From: Macrostomum hystrix
Lineage: Eukaryota; Platyhelminthes; Macrostomidae
Length of the DNA stretch: 64,000 nt
Reading direction: 5' to 3'
Assembly: GCA_950097015.1 (NCBI GenBank)
Contig: CATNEN010000014.1
Coordinates: 1,240,001-1,304,000, forward strand
In this document: positions 34,901 through 47,032 of the stretch, one piece after another
Position numbering within the stretch: the stretch's first letter is position 1
Layout of the letters: each line of letters begins with the position of its first letter
Translations under genes and position numbers: made by a program
Notes under the pieces: model-generated
What the model was told of the DNA's origin: nothing
What the model saw: the letters and a program-made list of their open reading frames with translations, nothing else
The model's database searches: none

Positions 34901-36843
34901 GCGACCACTTCGACGTCGATTTGCTTCAGATAGGCAGTCAATTCCGGTTTGAAAGCTACCGCGAACTCGGCGCCGGTGATGGTGGAGCAGTGCTGCATGG
35001 AGCAGTTCCTGGCCATACTCAAATCAAAGCTCTCAGGCCCTGGACGCTGCAAGAAGAAGACATTGCTGCCAGACTCTACCGAGTATTTCGGCATGCCGAT
35101 CTTCTCCGCATCGCCGGGGCTCACGGTGGCGCGGCACACGATGCGATGCGAGAAATCCCTGCCCATGGACGATTTGCGCGGCGGGACACTGTCAATCGTT
35201 ATGTTGATGGTTCGCCTGCCCGGCACTGACGTCACCGTGTCAACAATGACAGGCTGGCGCGGACTAAACAGCGAGTTGAATTCGTTCAACTGCAGCTCCT
35301 TCCACGCAGAGGCTTCACGAACAACCGATGTTGAGAACACGGCACTGGCAACCACCTGGTCCAAGTTGCTAAAAAATGTGGTGCAGTTGTAAGACATGGA
35401 CTCGCCTTCCATTGCGTAGATCCTGGGCGGCAGGTTGCCGGATACTACACTGGAGCTTTGAAATGGCTTATAGCTGAAATGTGGCATGCTGACAATATGT
35501 ACATTGAATGTGAAGCTAACACCACCGGCCTCGCAAGTGTACTGGCCAGAGTGACTGTTGTCCACGGTCTCCGTGAACTCAATGACATTGCCAGCCTTTG
35601 AGACTCGGATGCCGTCAACATTTGCCCAATCTATTGACGCCGATGGCACTAGCGTCCTTCGATTATTGTCTTTGCTGATGTGCGTAAATTTGTAGGTCGT
35701 CAGGGGGTCGGTGCAGATGATCGGGCAGACAAGAGGCGTGGTGTCCATGCCAGAGAAGATAAAAATAGGATCATTGCTCAGGTTGGCCGGCAGCTTGCAA
35801 CCGGCATTTGTGCCCTGCCTGGTGTACATTACTTCATATTTGGATATCCTCTGTTTGATGGCTAAAGTGCTGTCATAGGGCTTTAACTGACCGGAGAACG
35901 AGAGTGTGGCGCAGATGCTGAATTGAGAGGAAGACATCTTATCGAACATGCTAGCAACGATGCTGCTGAGGCCGTAGGCTGCATAGTGCAGCTCGCCAGT
36001 GGCTAGATTCAAGTGCATATGCTTCAGCAGCCGCCGTCCTACTTCCTCCAGATTTGAATGATAATTGGCAAACGTGGCGGTAGATATCATCTGGGACCTA
36101 TCACAGGGCAATGCATCAAAACTGAGCAATCCACCAATGTTGATTTTTGACCTGAGAAAGGCTGGTGCCGACTTAAGCGCACTAACAATGCTTTGATCAA
36201 TGAATTTCACGGTGCCAAAATCTGATGCCATCCTGAAATTTATCAAGAATTCATATGCTTCTGGAGTGAGGAATCTCAGCATGACATTTGAGCCAGACAC
36301 CGGTTCGCTGTTCCAGTTTCCCAGGGGCTCCAGGCTCCACACGAAGACGCTATTGGACTGGAGCTTCAAATCCGGCTGCCCAGACACGCGGACCTGCACG
36401 GAGAGCTCTAGCTTCTTCCTAAAGACATCAACCGACGGCAATGAAGAAGGCTCAAGAATGAATTTGAATGCGTTCGGCTTGCCTTTAACTGGCTGCAAGG
36501 AGAATGGGATCATTGTGTTTTCACACTGCAGCTCGCGACCAGTCACGGCTGACAAGTCCAGATCGAGCCCGGCGCTGGTATCCGGGCACTTGTACTTGAG
36601 AACAGCTGAGTAGCCTATCTGCTGGTTTCTTTTGCCAACAAGAGAAATGTTGATTGTAAAGCTTTGCTTCAGCATCAGAATGGCAAACATGTTGGGTCCG
36701 CCAACCTCCCACACATCATTCCTGGAGAGGAGGATCTTGCCAGTCTGGGTATAACTGAATCGCACGTTCTCGGTGTCAACATCCTCAGACACAACAAAGC
36801 TGGCGGACGCCAGGCAGAGCAACAGAATGCTTTGGGAAAGCAT
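31965..36843 (-). CDS. Type I membrane protein with Ig-like ectodomain and L1CAM-type cytoplasmic tail
   Basis: Four exons in transcript order: 36843-34795, 34707-34447, 34155-33831 and 32050-31965 (TGA), phases consistent, 906 residues. The start at 36843 gives a clean signal peptide (MLSQSILLLCLASASF) just 3' of an acceptor-like TTTGTTGCAG; an in-frame ATG lies 13 codons upstream. The ectodomain has an unrecognised N-terminal ~370 residues, an Ig domain with the SGQYTCEAG signature, a second Ig-like segment (YNCTTF...RIVCRA) and a cysteine-containing juxtamembrane part. TM is at about 783-807. The tail aligns end to end with L1CAM/NrCAM/neuroglian: RRDTGQTYMLDEKE (FERM-binding site), FKEY (FGEY in L1), and EEDGSFIGGY (ankyrin-binding FIGQY). 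No fibronectin III repeats or six-Ig array are seen. Likely an adhesion receptor linked to ankyrin/spectrin. Confidence 0.85.
32530..32925. repeat. Minisatellite, 22-bp unit
   Basis: About 18 units of CCTCAGGTAGTTGGGTCAGA plus CT, some with CCTTAGG, in the intron between the last two exons of the L1-tail gene. Confidence 0.97.
32930..33830. other. Rest of the L1-tail gene intron
   Basis: Mostly unique sequence with no recognisable coding or repeat content. Confidence 0.4.
34178..34375. repeat. Minisatellite, 30-bp unit, about 6.5 copies
   Basis: Units contain GAAGTGGGATATCAGGTGAA, in the intron 34156-34446 of the L1-tail gene. Confidence 0.95.
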
Positions 36844-36846
36844 GGG

Positions 36847-37899
36847 CTGCAACAAATGAACTCCTGTAATTAGGCTTAACATTCATTGTTCTACAGTATT
36901 ACACAGGTGATAATTTGAATGCATTAAAAAATAATTACTCAGATTATAATTAAAGAGTCAATGAGCTCATTGCAGAAAAGTATAATTGGCATTTAAATAA
37001 GCCAACAGCTGATGGCTTTTTGAGTATCACTATAGTTTAAAAGAGAAACTCGAAGAGAAAGAAATACCATAAAAAAGAATTTAGTATAAATTAACAACTA
37101 TTTTTTGTCATTTCTAAATTTTTTTTTGCAGAAGCCTGTGTTATAGGTAATAATTTTATTTAGTATTACTGCTTGCTGATAAATTATAACATTATACATT
37201 TTCTAAAAACAAAGATTCGGTATAATCTTGGAAGGCTATCTTGGAACGCTACTGCAATACTCCATGAAAATTAAGAGTAAATCTAGAAATTAAGGTAAGA
37301 TTTTCTTAGCAAAAACATTTTAAAGGATTTGGCCTACAGCTTTGATATAGCTGGTCATATATGATTATATAATCAAATAGGGACTATAAATTGACTTATG
37401 TAGCATTGGAACATAAATCAAATATTTGCAATTAGCCAAGAAGACTAAATTTTGAATTTAGGAGCCCATGAGACTAGCTAGATATGATTGTAAAATGATT
37501 ACTAAGCTAATATGAACTTAATTTTTTATAAGAAGTATAAAAGTATGAATAGGATAGTATTTAAACAAAAACATTCAAAATACAACAGCTTTCTGAGCTT
37601 ATAAATATATTTTTAGTATAAATTTAACATGGAGTATACTCTATAGGTGAAAGAGAATAAAGGAAGATGAAGAGAAGAAGAGAAAAAAAACAGAGAGAGA
37701 GTGGAAGGGAAAGAGAAGAAAAACGGTGTATAAATTACTATTAGAAAAGAAAGAAATAAGAAGAGAAAAAACTGAGAAAATAAGTAAGTGAAATTTTTAC
37801 TTAAGAAATTTCACGTCTATACTTCTAGTACCAGAAAAATTTTGTTATAGCAAACAAAAATTGACAAGCTTGTCTAACTGATGAAATACTTATATATGG
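36847..37899. other. AT-rich 5' flank of the L1-tail gene
   Basis: No gene seen. It should contain the minus-strand promoter. A purine-rich stretch (37650-37780) is notable, and composition changes abruptly at the GC-rich LINE. Confidence 0.4.
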
Positions 37900-40210
37900 G
37901 TCAGAGATATATATGGGAAGAGATGCCAAACCGCGACACGCTGGTGGTGCTCGGAGACCTAAACGCAGTTCCACGTAGGTCTGAACGATCGCCTTTCGTT
38001 ACGGGACGCGAGAACGCCAACACGGATGCGCTGGAGGACCTACTAGAACGGCTGGACCTGATGTCAATTAACACCCGTTTCCGCAAGCCACCGGCCCGCC
38101 TGGTCACCTTCGCGGGCTGCAAGAGGAGACGACGGAACGCGCGAGGACGGAATGCCACGAGGCGGCTGGCGCAACTCGATCATGTGCTGGTCCGCGCTCG
38201 CGAGCACCGCCGCGTCATCAACTGCGACACCATGGCTCCGCTGGCTCTCCGGTCTGACCACTGACTCCTGCTCTGCGACCTGCGGCTCAACGACCCGCTC
38301 TACCGACCTCCGAAGCAGCGGCCACGGCGCTACTATCGTGCCTTGTTGGACCCCCGCGTAAAGTACCAATTCGCGGGCGCCTTCGCTGGCGCGCTTGGAA
38401 ACCAGCGCGAAGCGGAGTACGCCGACATCAGCACTGCCGTGAGAACTGCAGCTGAGAAGACGGTCCCGCTGATGCGACCGGCGGAGCGGACGCAGCCAGT
38501 CTGGCAGAGCGATCCAACGATCAGGCAGGCGCGGCTAAAGATCCCGACGGCCCACTGGTGACGCCGAGGAGGCGCTCGCGCGTCTTCTGGACACGCGGCA
38601 GCAGGCCGCAGTCGACGACGCCATCCAGTCCATCACAGCAGCTGGCCCCGACATGAGGAGCCGCGCAGTGTGGACGGCCGTTCGGACCCTTACGGGGCGC
38701 AAGAGGCGTGTGGCGCTAAATATGGCCGGCGACACTCCGGAGGAGCGCAGGAATGAATTGTGCGACTTCTTCGCCGGCATTGTAAACGCACCCTCGCCCC
38801 CGCTGCCAGCCAGTTTCGCACTGCCGACGGACACGGCCCTGCCAGCTGAGGAGGATTTTCGCACCAGCCCAGTCACTGTGGAGGATGTTGTACGGTTCGC
38901 TCGGAGAACATCTGGCGGCAAGGCGCTCGGCCCCGACGAGGTTCCGGTCGAGGCGCTGCGGCTCCGCTGTGTGGCTTCCCAAGTCACAAGCGCCATGAAC
39001 CGCGTGCTCGCCAGCGCCCCTGCGCCCACCGAGTGGACCGTAGCACACATCGTGCCGATCCCGAAGAAGGCCGGGACAACGCGGAAAGAAGATCACCGCG
39101 GGATCTCGCTTATGTCCTGCACCGCAAAGCTTTTCAACCGACTGCTTCTCGATCGCCTGCAGTCGGTGCTGGACCCGTACCTCCGTTACGAGCAGAACGG
39201 GTTCCGGCCACAGCGCGGTACAGTAACCCAGATCCTCGCACTCCGCCGTGTCATCGAGGAGGCGCGTATCCGCCAGTCAACGCTGATCGTCGTGTTTGTC
39301 GACTTCCGCAAGGCGTTTGACTCGGTGTCGAGGGCCGCGCTTCCACTAGTCCTTCGTGCCTACCGGGTCCCAGAGCAGCTAGTTGCCGCTGTCATGTCGC
39401 TGTATCGCGACACGCGCGCTGCTGTTGTTACGGCGGACGGCCTGTCCGACCTGTTTGCCACCTCGTCAGGAGTGCTGCAGGGCGACACGCTGGCCCCGTT
39501 CCTCTTCGTGCTTCTCCTGGACTGGGTGCTTCGGACTGCGCTCCCCTCGGCTGAAGACGGCTTCCTGCTACGCAGACGCATCGGTCGCGGCCACGATGAG
39601 AAGCGCCTCAGTGTGCTTGGCTACGCCGACGACCTCGCCCTCTTGTCCTCGACTGTCGAAGGTGCCCAGCGCCAGATTGACAGGTTGGCTGAGGTGGCAT
39701 CAAGCGTCGGCCTAGTGATCAACACGCTTAAGACCGAGGTGCTGACCGTGCCGGCCGACATCCCAGCGGACCTGACGTGCCGCGGCGCAGACGGGCAGAT
39801 CATCTCGCTCGCACGCTGCCAGCGCTTCACTTACCTCGGCGGTCTGGTGCCCAACGTGGAAGACGACATCCGGCGGCGCAGAGGACTCGCATGGGCGGCC
39901 ATGGGCGAGAGAGCTCAGCTGCAACGCCCGTCCACCATCCTGCGCCAGCGACGACTTCGACTAGCGGGCCACGTCATTCGGGCCGAAAGCTACTGCCGCC
40001 AGCCCGCCCAGGACGTCCTTCTGCTCACCCTGCAGGGCCCGTTCAGGCGCGGCCAGGCTCGGACCCGCCGCTACGTCGACTGCCTGCTGAGCGACGCCAG
40101 GGCGCCCGACACTGCCTCCGGCGCGGACCATGTTTGCGCGCTGGCTCTGCGGCGCATCATTTGACGCCGCCCCCAACGTTTGGGGCTTGCGTATTTTGTT
40201 GTTGTTGTTA
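37900..40210 (+). mobile_element. Degenerate non-LTR retrotransposon (endonuclease remnant + reverse transcriptase)
   Basis: 5'-truncated LINE, strikingly GC-rich against its AT-rich surroundings. The endonuclease C-terminal half (VVLGDLNAVP ... LDHVLV ... RSDH) runs to an in-frame TGA at 38262. The frame then continues and shifts near 38560. The RT frame 38653-40164 contains APAPTEWTVAHIVPIPKKAG, FVDFRKAFDSV, GVLQGDTLAPFLF and the catalytic LGYADDLALL. The region that normally follows RT is shortened near 39897, jumping from DDIRRRRGLAWAAM to the C-terminal LRLAGHVIR block. The element ends around a short (TTG)n run at 40197. Clade not assigned. Confidence 0.88.
38653..40164 (+). pseudogene. 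LINE reverse transcriptase ORF (uninterrupted but part of a dead element)
   Basis: Frame of 503 codons with fingers, palm (FVDFRKAFD, YADD) and a C-terminal basic segment (RRGQARTRRYVDCLL). The upstream endonuclease is in another frame and behind a stop, so no complete polyprotein can be made. See the element entry for the deletion after the palm. Confidence 0.85.
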
Positions 40211-43030
40211 TGGGTCAGAAAATATTATAATTACGAATAAGATAAATTAATATTTATCTTGCGCAAAACAAACAACAAATAGCAAATCCATATGTGACGG
40301 TGTAACATTAGGTAGTTTAATTGCTTATTTATTCTATAGTAATTCGCTACATTACAAATTGCTGACAATATTATTATTTATATGCTAAGCACGTTTACTA
40401 ATTATTGTTATATGGTAGGGTAATGTCCATCAACCAAACAGTGTATCTTCAAAACCAAGCAAGAATTTCAACTTCTTCCTTGGTCTTGTGCAAGACAGAA
40501 ACAAGCTATTGTGTTGTTTACAAACAACTAATTTGAAAGTTGAAGAAATTATCTACAAGCTGAGGCATGATGTGCAATGAAGCATTAAGAGGAAAGAAAG
40601 ATAATGATGTTTCAGTAGAAATTTTTATTGCAAAAGCATACTTTTTAACAACATTTTTTAGTATGTACTTTAGATGAAGATTGTATGTGGTTGCTTGCCA
40701 ATTAAATGACCATAAATGTAGTTATTTATAGAACATGAAAAATGCTTTCAAATTACATAATTCATGATAGTTCACACCTTAAAATAAGATTAAACCACTC
40801 ACTCAAATTGTAAAACCAAACATCAAATTCTCTGTTTGGTTTGAAGATACATGAAAATCATTGTTTGGTTTTAGATAAAAAGCAGGAATAACTTTTTTCT
40901 ATTTGATAGCATAGCAAAAGCAGATACCTTTTAGAAAGATGTAACTGTTTTCTATAACTTGGCTTTTGATTTATCATCATATCTTAAATAGAAAATCTGT
41001 AGCTTAGGTTTGAAGTTACAATAATACACATTCTTGTTTGGTTGATGATACATTACCCTATCATTCTAAGAATTATCTGTGTTTTTTTAAAAGCAACACA
41101 TGTATATTTTTCTGCTCTACCGGGCCTTGTGTCGAGCGTGTGAGCATCGAGATAACTTTGGAAATATATGTATATATACATACTTATTTATATCAAATAT
41201 AATTCGACGATATTACGCTACACTAATCTTAGTCCTTTGTCCTTACCGTTATTCGTCACACAAGTTTCATTTTTTTACAAAAAGGTTTTCAAATTAATTT
41301 TTTATAAAATAAAACAAATTTCCACATATAAGTAAGTAAAGGAATGAAAAATATGTTTATTAACAAACACACCTTAATTTTATTATTATATATTTATATT
41401 CGTAAACTTCAGCGAAGCTAAAAATATCTGCTTAACTTTTGTGCTTTGCAGGCTTAATTCACAAGGACCAACCTACTACGAAGACCATCTTCTTCTAGGG
41501 GTCCTTGTTAATACGTACATCATATACTTGATGTATCGAAAGCAAATATTTCAGAGCCCTGACTAGTCGCATCTCGGAGTTGTAGACCCTGGAGCCCCCC
41601 TGCACTCTGAGATACGAGAGTTTTGTTAGCGTATAGAGTTGCACAACGTGTGGCCGGATGTAATGCGCAATTGGTATTGCAGAAAAATATTTTTATCATG
41701 GCGTACACAAATGTACAAAATTTTTTGTATTTTTTTAAAATTATTTTAATTACTATAAATGCCCTCTAATGTGTTGTGGTCTTAAGCTTTTGAAGTGAGT
41801 GTTGAGAGTTCTGCAAGCCTCGTGTGTGCACGTTGCTTCGCATTTGGTAGTGCCAATTTTGAAGCATCCTCTATTACATTTTATTTTATCGGTAAGGCCT
41901 GACAAAATAAGTGTTCTCGGGTGTGTACCATGCTCGATCTGTTTTACCCTAGTAGCTGGACTATCGAATCAGCTGCTTTATCTGCTTCTTGCTTGCTATC
42001 TCATGTCCCTATTCGAACATCCCATGCATAAATTTTGGAGTATAAAGCCTACAGGAAAGCTGATTTCAATCGTCTGCTAACATATCAATATGTTTTTAAC
42101 CATTATTTTCAGTCTCCGCATCATTGCTTTACTTTCAATTTTCTTTATTTGCATATATTATAGCGACCCACAATCGACGCATTTTTTGAACTGCGCCTGA
42201 ATATTTTCAAGACTGATGAGTGCCTTCGCAAATCATTTCCCTGTCCCTATGGTGCTTGCAGGCAAATTCTGAGCAGGCTTTCAGCAAAGAACGCTATTGA
42301 AAACCGTCGAGTTGTCTGGCTGTATTATGAGCGTAAAATTGTCGGTAAGTCAAAATCTTCTTATTCAAAAAGTAAGAAAACTGCTTATCTTAAATCTGCA
42401 GTCGATAGATCCACTCGAGTTGCTGTTGCTGCTTCTGTTGTGCCTGCCCTATGTGTGCTCATATACGGTTGTTTTTGCACAAATCACGTTTTTCGATTTT
42501 GACAGTCAATTGTAACAAAATTTTGCAACTGACAGACGTTAATGTCAGACTTTTTCTGAGAGTAGTCATCTAGGTGTTTCTAATAAGTACAAATTTTGGC
42601 TCATTCTTATGCTTCCCCTATCCTTAGTATAGGTACAAGGTCATTATTTCATTTCAAGCAAGTCACGTGACCAGCTGGCCTGAGGTGTACAAAACATCGT
42701 GCAATGACAGCGAACATACACTCAAATAAAAGTACGTCAAAAATGTAGTTCAATGACACCAAGCACGCCGCGCTTCGGTAATCCGCTCAGAAGTTACAGG
42801 CTAAAAAGTATGTTCGATATGCAAGCCCCCCGTACTGTCGTTAAAGTTTACATTTCCGTACCGGCAACGACTTCAATAAACTAAGACAAAAATTCAAGAT
42901 ATATATATTGTGTGCAATTTAGTTGTGTACCTTGTCTAAAAAGTCAGATTTTCCTAGCATGTCCTCGTTTCTTATTTTTTGTATATTTGTATCATGAAAA
43001 ATGCAAAAAAATAGCCTAAATAATCACGTT
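40211..43030. other. AT-rich region without recognisable genes
   Basis: Frames are short and without domain signatures. A cluster of three inverted repeats at 41461-41613 is listed separately. Confidence 0.45.
41461..41613. other. Cluster of three hairpins
   Basis: Hairpin 1: ACAAGGACC (41461) pairs with GGTCCTTGT (to 41508), with inner arms CCTA/TAGG and GAAGA/TCTTC around a 3-base loop. Hairpin 2: TACATCA (41516-41522) with TGATGTA (41529-41535). Hairpin 3: ATCTCGGAGT (41571-41580) with ACTCTGAGAT (41604-41613), one G-T wobble. Function unknown. Confidence 0.5.
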
Positions 43031-43032
43031 TT

Positions 43033-43090
43033 GACTTTAGCAGTGTACTAGCAAGTTTTGCCCCCTTCGGGGAGCACTACTGGTCAGACA
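43033..43090 (+). mobile_element. Head of a composite repeat element
   Basis: ACTAGCAAGTTTTGCCCCCT then TCGGGGAGC is the same 5' head as at 52395 and 61771. CCCC-TTC-GGGG forms a small hairpin. This may mark the left end of a large element interrupted by the 44170 LINE and later sequence, ending near 52390. Confidence 0.6.
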
Positions 43091-43394
43091 AAAAAATCTT
43101 GTGCCATGCGGAAGGACAAAACACACCTGAAAGCAAACAAAAACGTAAACTCATTTGGTCAGTAATAATTTCCCTGATTGCGAATATACGTTATTGCGAG
43201 TTAACGAAAATTAGAATTCTCACTAAATACAAAAATAGTCAGGCTGAGCTTGAATACATTCTGAGACATCCGGTCAGTACACCAAGAGCCCCATTGGGGC
43301 AAAAATAACCCAAGTAACTTACGTTTCATACAACTCAGCTTAATGCTACTGAGGTACATGTGAATACTATCCACTCAGCAATAAAAAATTAATG

Positions 43395-44169
43395 TCCCCA
43401 CAGCAGCAGAGAACTAATTCCCCCCCAGCAGCAAAGAACTAATTCCCCCAGCAGCAGAGAATTAATTCCCCCCTAATTCCCTCCAGCAGCAGTGAACTAA
43501 TTCCCCCCAGCAGCAGAGAACTAATTCCCCCCAGCAGCAGTGAACTAATTCCCCCCTCAGCAGCAGAGAACTAATTCCCCCCAGCAGCAGTGAACTAATT
43601 CCCCCCAGCAGCAGTGAACTAATTCCCCCCAGCAGCAGTGAACTAATTCCCCCCAGCAGCAGAGAACTAATTCCCCCCAGCAGCAGTGAACTAATTCCCC
43701 CCTCAGCAGCAGAGAACTAATTCCCCCCAGCAGCAGAGAACTAATTCCCCCCAGCAGCAGAGAACTAATTCCCCCCAGCAGCAGAGAACTAATTCCCCCC
43801 CAGCAGCAGAGAACTAATTCCCCTCAGCAGCAGTGAACTAATTCCCCCCAGCAGCAGTGAACTAATTCCCCCCAGCAGCAGAGAACTAATTCCCCCCCAG
43901 CAGCAGAGAACTAATTCCCCCCAGCAGCAGAGAACTAATTCCCCCTAATTCCCCTCAGCAGCAGAGAACTAATTCCCCCTAATTCCCCTCAGCAGCAAAG
44001 AACTAACTCCCCCCCAGCAGCAGAGAACTAATTCCCCCCCTCAGCAGCAGAGAACTAATTCCCCCCCCAGCAGCAGAGAACTAATTCCCCCCAGCAGCGG
44101 AGAACTAATTCCCCCTAATTCCCCTCAGCAGCAGAGAATTAATTCCCCCCTAATTCCCCTCACCACCCT
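43395..44169. repeat. Minisatellite, ~24-bp unit (left part)
   Basis: Units of CAGCAGCAGAGAACTAATTC plus CCCC, with AGTGAAC and extra CTAATTCCC variants. The array is split by the LINE at 44170-47573. Confidence 0.96.
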
Positions 44170-44922
44170 GGTCGAACTCTGCTCTGCCAGGAATTATGAT
44201 CTCATGGTCGCCGGCGATATCAACGCCCACCATACCCACTGGGTCAGCACAGGGATAAACCAGAGAGGCGAAGACCTCCTGTCCTATGTTACCTCTACGA
44301 CCCTGGAGTTCTGTAACTCCGGGTCTACGCCTACCTTCGACAATGGACGCTGGTCAGAGGTGATTGACGCCACGCTCGCTTCACCCAAGCTCTTTCAGAG
44401 TATCGTGGAGTGGCGCGTTCTCCCGGAGCCATCCCTCTCTGACCATAAGTTCATTCACTTTCATGTGGCGAGCGCTCGCAGCCTTAACCACATCACGTGG
44501 AGACAGAACGCCAGAAATACTGATTGGGAAGCCTTCAGGCATGCCTTGGAGGCAACCCATCGGTCTTCGGGCCAACCACCCACTATTTCGACGTGCCGAG
44601 AGGCGGACGAGTGCGCGACTGTTTTAACAGAAACGCTAACCGCCGCCTTCGAGGCAGCCTGTCCCCTAAAAGCCTACAAAGGGAAGACATCTGCGCCGTG
44701 GTGGAATCCTCAGCTCGGCGACCTCCGTCGCAGAGCGAAGAAATTACACCGCAGAGCGAACAAAACCAGGAGCCCTGCAGACAGACCGCCTACCTTGAAG
44801 CCATCCATGAGTTCAAGAGGGAGATCAGGACTGCCAAGGCCTAGAAGTGGCGTCAATACTGCGAGGAGCTAGAGGGCTCACGCCCCACCTCCAGGATTGT
44901 CAAAGCACTTACGCTAGACAAA

Positions 44923-45522
44923 ATGTCCAAGCTCTCCTCGGTTAAGCGAACCGACGGCACGTCAACTGACAACCCAGGAGAAACGCTTGAGGTCATGCTC
45001 TCTGCCTTCTTCCCCAACGAGCCAACCAACCTGACCACCTCAGACCACACTGAGGGAGGCCAGATGCTGGCTGCCTCTATCATCACGGAGGACCGCATCG
45101 TTAAAGCGGCCACCTCCTTTAAGCCTTTCAAGGCTCCAGGACCTGATGGCATCGTACCTGCCTTTCTTAGAGAGGCGGTTAAATGCCCAGGTTTCCTGCG
45201 CTCTCTTTGCAGCCTCTATCGAGCCTGCATCACGCTCGGGTACGTCCCGCAGGCATGGACCGAGGCGAAGGTGATTTTTATCCCGAAGCCAGGCCGCCCG
45301 GACTACCAGTCCATTAAATCCTTCAGACCAATCAGCCTAACCACCTTCCTGGTCAAGCTGATGGAGAGACTAGTGCTGTGGCGCCTTCTCTCAGTGGAAC
45401 TGAAGAACGCGCCGCTCAGCGACAACCAGCATGCTTTTCGGGCGGGTCGCTCCACCGAAAGCGCGCTGCACATTCTGGTCGACAAATTGGAGAAAGCTGT
45501 GCTTGGCACCGGCTTCGCCTGA
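44923..45522 (+). pseudogene. LINE RT segment upstream of in-frame TGA
   Basis: N-terminal RT palm region ending at a TGA that interrupts the frame immediately before the catalytic SVFLDIDGAFDNV block. Sequence after the stop is in the same frame, so a point nonsense mutation is the simplest reading. Confidence 0.8.
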
Positions 45523-46144
45523 AGTGTCTTCCTGGATATTGATGGTGCCTTTGACAACGTCCTCTTCGAAGCGTTCCGCAAAGCCCTTTACGAGAGGCAC
45601 ACTCACTCGTCCCTCACCAGATGGATCATGTATATGATCAGTCATCGCACGGTCACTGCCAACCTGCTGGGCCACCAACGGACGGTCCCCGTCCGCAAAG
45701 GGAGCCCGCAGGGAGGGGTCCTCTCTCCTATTCTCTGGAACATGGTCATTGACGAGCTCCTCCGAGACGATCGTCCTGACCCAATCCTGAAGGTGGGGTA
45801 TGCGGACGATGTCACTGCTGTGGCATCTGGCCCATCCCCTGACACTCTCAGGGACCTCCTTCAGAATTTCATCCACTCTGCTGAACAATGGGCGGGTCGC
45901 TGTGGTCTGAAGCTCTCCGAGACCAAGACTGCAGTGATCATGTTCACCAGCAGAAACAAGTGGCAGATACAGCCGCTTAGGCTTTACGGTAAGGAAAAGG
46001 ATCACCCTGGACCATAGGCTGAACTGGTCTCCCCATGTTCAAACCAAAACCAAGAGGGCCCTCGCGATCCTCGCGCAGCTGCGGAGGGCCGTTGGCACCA
46101 CCTGGGGGCTCACCCCCAAGCGCCTCTGGTGGATCTATACTGCA

Positions 46145-47032
46145 ATGGTCAGGCCAGCTGTCTCGTACGGCAGCTTGATCTGGGCCAGTGCCCTGCAGAT
46201 GAAGACCTGCCTGGAGGCACTTAGGAAAACGCAAGGGCGCGCTTGTCGCATGACCATGAGTGCCCCACCGTCTGCTCCTTACGACGGCCTCAATGCCTTC
46301 CTCGACGCTCCCCCGCTGGACATTTTTGTCCGCAGGGAAGCCGCCAAAACAGCGCGTCGGCTCATTGACGCCGGCGTCCGCTTCACGCCGCAAAGAGCAA
46401 TGGCAAAGCGCAAACTTCTGCCTCACACCGATCTGTGCCTTCGTGACTTGAAAGATGGCGGCGGACTCCACGTCTTATCTGACGGCGAACCACGCACTCT
46501 CAATCTCACCCAGCGCTACAAAATCATCATTCCCTCGAGGGAAGACGCTAACGACCACTGGAACCACCAGGAGGTCCACTGCTACACGGACGGATCCCTA
46601 AAAGACGGCCTTGCCGGCTTTGGGGTCTGCATCCTGATCAACGGCCGCGTCGTCGCCACGCATGCCCAACATACTGGGAGACTCTCTACGGTCTTCCAGA
46701 ATGAAATCCTTGCCATCAGCTTTTGTGCCGCAGAGCTGAATGCCAGGAATACGAGAGGAGAGACTATCATCATCCACTCTGACAGCCAAGCGGCCTTACA
46801 AGCCCTTTGCCGCACCACCACGTGCTCCCGGACAGTCACTGACTGTGCCCGGCAACTCAACCTCCTGGCCAGTAACAACACGGTCAAGCTGAGCTGGATC
46901 CCAGGGCATGCGGGCTTCCCAGGGAACGAGCTTGCGGATACCCTTGCCAAGCAAGGTGGCTCTGGCTCTCTCGATCCTGGGCCCTGCTCCCCTGGTCCCG
47001 ATCCCCATCACGGTCATCAATCGCCTTATTGA
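46145..47032 (+). pseudogene. LINE RNase H segment
   Basis: Carries the RNase H acidic residues (TDGS, the E of QNEILA, HSDS, and the D of ELAD). The frame is lost near 46980; the knuckle continues in another frame to a stop at 47459. Confidence 0.8.

Noticed and set aside
41799-42080. 93-codon plus-strand frame with hydrophobic stretches
   Set aside because: AT-rich sequence with no homology, no splice context and no support beyond being open.
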